From JAZLDV01 sp045614925 (GTDB lineage Bacteria > Bacillota_I > Bacilli_A > Erysipelotrichales > Coprobacillaceae), in contig JAZLDV010000089.1 of NCBI GenBank assembly GCA_045614925.1, positions 1-6,832 on the forward strand: a DNA stretch of 6,832 bases, read 5' to 3'. The notes beneath the pieces were generated by a model. The model saw nothing but the letters and a program-made list of their open reading frames with translations. It had not been told where the DNA came from and made no database searches. How positions within the stretch are numbered: the stretch's first letter is position 1; each line of letters starts with the position of its first letter. A program made the position numbers and the translations under genes. This document shows, one piece after another, positions 5,904 to 6,832 of this stretch.

Positions 5904-6347
5904 ATGCTAAAGAAATATATAAAAATCATTTTGGTATGTTTATTGCTTTGTGGATGTCATCCTGTAGAATCTTATTTTGGTAAAGTCTATATTCAAAATA
6001 ATGAATATACATTTGATGAAAATGAGAAAGTTTTTACATATGATGTAAAGAGTAAAAATGATATAGTAAAAATAAAAACATATGTACAAACTGGAGATAC
6101 ATTGATTTTTTTAGAAAATGATGATGTTGAATTTGTTTCTAGAAAATATAAACGTGTTGGATTATTTCAAATATATTTGATACCTCGTGCAGGAGAAAGC
6201 CGTTTAGAAGAGTTAACATTAAAAGTAAAAAATACACCTACAACAATAAAAGTTAAATGTGTTGGACCTGTTTTTGGTGATGAAGATCCTATTCCTTATG
6301 AAGAGTGGAATGCAAAGAGTGAGTTTATATTAAATGTAAAAGAATAA
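5904..6347 (+). CDS. Small lipoprotein of unknown function
   Basis: The product is 147 residues with a type II signal peptide: positive MLKKYIK, a hydrophobic core at 8-15, and lipobox LCGC with the acylated Cys at 18. It should be anchored to the outer face of the cytoplasmic membrane. The mature part (19-147) is rich in short alternating hydrophobic strands (for example KVFTYDV, IVKIKTYV, TLIFL, FQIYLIP, ELTLKV, TIKVKC), which suggests an all-beta, possibly Ig-like fold; that is inference. The C-terminal stretch GPVFGDEDPIPYEEWN (121-136) is acidic and proline-containing. I recognise no family. The ATG has GGGAGG seven bases upstream. It stands between two terminators, so it is transcribed alone, and neither neighbour hints at its role. 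Confidence 0.82.
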   Translation: MLKKYIKIILVCLLLCGCHPVESYFGKVYIQNNEYTFDENEKVFTYDVKSKNDIVKIKTYVQTGDTLIFLENDDVEFVSRKYKRVGLFQIYLIPRAGESRLEELTLKVKNTPTTIKVKCVGPVFGDEDPIPYEEWNAKSEFILNVKE

Positions 6348-6355
6348 TAAAAATT

Positions 6356-6392
6356 AAGCACTTAGACATGCATTTGTTTAAGTGCTTTTTTT
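6356..6392 (+). terminator. Intrinsic terminator of the lipoprotein gene
   Basis: Arms 6356-6368 and 6375-6387 pair over 13 bp with one G-T pair (core AAGCACTTA against TAAGTGCTT) around a six-base loop, followed by seven T (6386-6392). It begins eight bases after the stop codon. Confidence 0.94.
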
Positions 6393-6410
6393 ATATAAAA
6401 ATATAAATAA

Positions 6411-6428
6411 TGTATTGAAAAAAATACA
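6411..6428 (+). repeat. Inverted repeat over the permease -35
   Basis: TGTATT (6411-6416) and AATACA (6423-6428) are exact complements separated by six bases. They straddle the -35 element at 6415-6420, a position where a regulator would affect RNA polymerase binding. Six-base AT-rich arms are weak evidence alone. Confidence 0.3.
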
Positions 6429-6442
6429 ATTTAAGATATAAT
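6415..6442 (+). promoter_or_regulatory. Promoter of the nucleobase permease gene
   Basis: TTGAAA (6415-6420) and a perfect TATAAT (6437-6442) are 16 bases apart, the best two-element promoter in the window. Transcription would start near 6449, giving a leader of about 30 bases, too short for a purine riboswitch. Confidence 0.75.
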
Positions 6443-6443
6443 T

Positions 6444-6456
6444 TCAAACTGTTTGA
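6444..6456 (+). promoter_or_regulatory. Operator-like palindrome at the permease transcription start
   Basis: TCAAACTGTTTGA is a perfect 13-base palindrome with a single central base. It starts two bases after the -10 and covers the predicted start point, a typical repressor position. It does not match a site I can name. Confidence 0.45.
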
Positions 6457-6479
6457 GTAAAAAGAAAGGAAGTAAATGT

Positions 6480-6832
6480 ATGAAAGAAAAGAATTCAAAT
6501 GTAAATAACATTTATAAGTTAGATGGAAGAGTACCATTAGCTAAAGCAATTCCTTTTGGAATTCAGCATATTTTAGCAATGTTTGTTGCGAATTTAACAC
6601 CTATTACAATCATTGCTGCATCAGCTGGACTAACACAGGGTGAAATTGCAATGTTATTACAAAATGCTATGTTTGTTGCGGGGATTGCAACATTAATTCA
6701 ATTATATCCAGTATGGAAAGTTGGTTCAAAATTACCTATCGTAATGGGTGTAAGTTTTACATTCGTTACTGTATTATGTACAATTGCAGTAAATTATGGA
6801 TATCCAAGCGTAATTGGAGCTGTATTAGTAGG
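6480..6832 (+). CDS. NCS2-family nucleobase permease (xanthine/uracil type), 5' part
   Basis: Only the first 117 complete codons are in the window; the frame is open to the right edge. The product matches the start of nucleobase:cation symporter-2 proteins, which are membrane importers of purines or uracil usually about 430-460 residues long. After a short hydrophilic N-terminus, PFGIQHILAMFVANLTPI (25-42) carries the family's Gln-His pair in TM1 (29-30). TM2 contains LLQNAMFVAGIATLIQ (59-74), and GSKLPIVMGVSFTFV (82-96) is the family's loop and TM3 start. The pattern is closest to the xanthine/urate-type branch, but the substrate-deciding segments in TM8 and TM10 lie outside the window. The ATG at 6480 has AGGA nine bases upstream. 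A likely promoter and a palindromic operator-like site precede it. Confidence 0.9.
   Translation, partial: MKEKNSNVNNIYKLDGRVPLAKAIPFGIQHILAMFVANLTPITIIAASAGLTQGEIAMLLQNAMFVAGIATLIQLYPVWKVGSKLPIVMGVSFTFVTVLCTIAVNYGYPSVIGAVLV

Noticed and set aside
6393..6479. Purine riboswitch before the permease
   Set aside because: The predicted leader is only about 30 bases and no conserved purine-aptamer core or P1 stem is visible; the 87-base gap is mostly promoter.

Overview
The window is very AT-rich. Its codons end mostly in A or T, ribosome binding sites are strong AGGAGG-type, intergenic gaps are short, and most genes end in a compact intrinsic terminator. This points to a low-GC Gram-positive bacterium. 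A class II GalT, a pair of short chromate-transporter-family proteins and a Cys-anchored lipoprotein fit a gut Firmicute, perhaps of the Erysipelotrichia; that placement is inference.

Layout: (1) On the minus strand, positions 70-2619 encode a very large cytoplasmic SEL1-repeat protein, about 20 repeats behind an unrecognised N-terminal region, with a terminator at the left edge. (2) A divergent intergenic region (2620-2802) separates it from a plus-strand pair of short chromate-transporter-family membrane proteins (2803-3336 and 3333-3875) that overlap by four bases. (3) A 60-residue winged-helix protein (3948-4130) follows, with its own extended -10 promoter and a strong terminator. (4) A stand-alone class II galactose-1-phosphate uridylyltransferase gene, galT (4250-5728), has its own promoter, a cre-like site and a terminator. 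(5) A small lipoprotein of unknown function lies at 5904-6347. (6) The start of an NCS2-family nucleobase permease (6480 to the right edge) is cut off by the window.

From the chromate pair onward all genes are on the plus strand, but terminators after the winged-helix gene, galT and the lipoprotein gene split them into separate transcription units. Only the chromate pair, possibly with the winged-helix gene, looks like an operon. I see no mobile element, CRISPR array, RNA gene or riboswitch, and no gene-free stretch longer than about 185 bases.

The best candidates for new biology are the cysteine-rich SEL1-repeat protein with its orphan N-terminal domain, the tiny winged-helix protein, and two dyads over the permease promoter. 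I found no clear multi-gene undescribed system. Three starts were moved inward from the longest possible ORF because the ribosome binding site demands it (2619, 3948, 4250).
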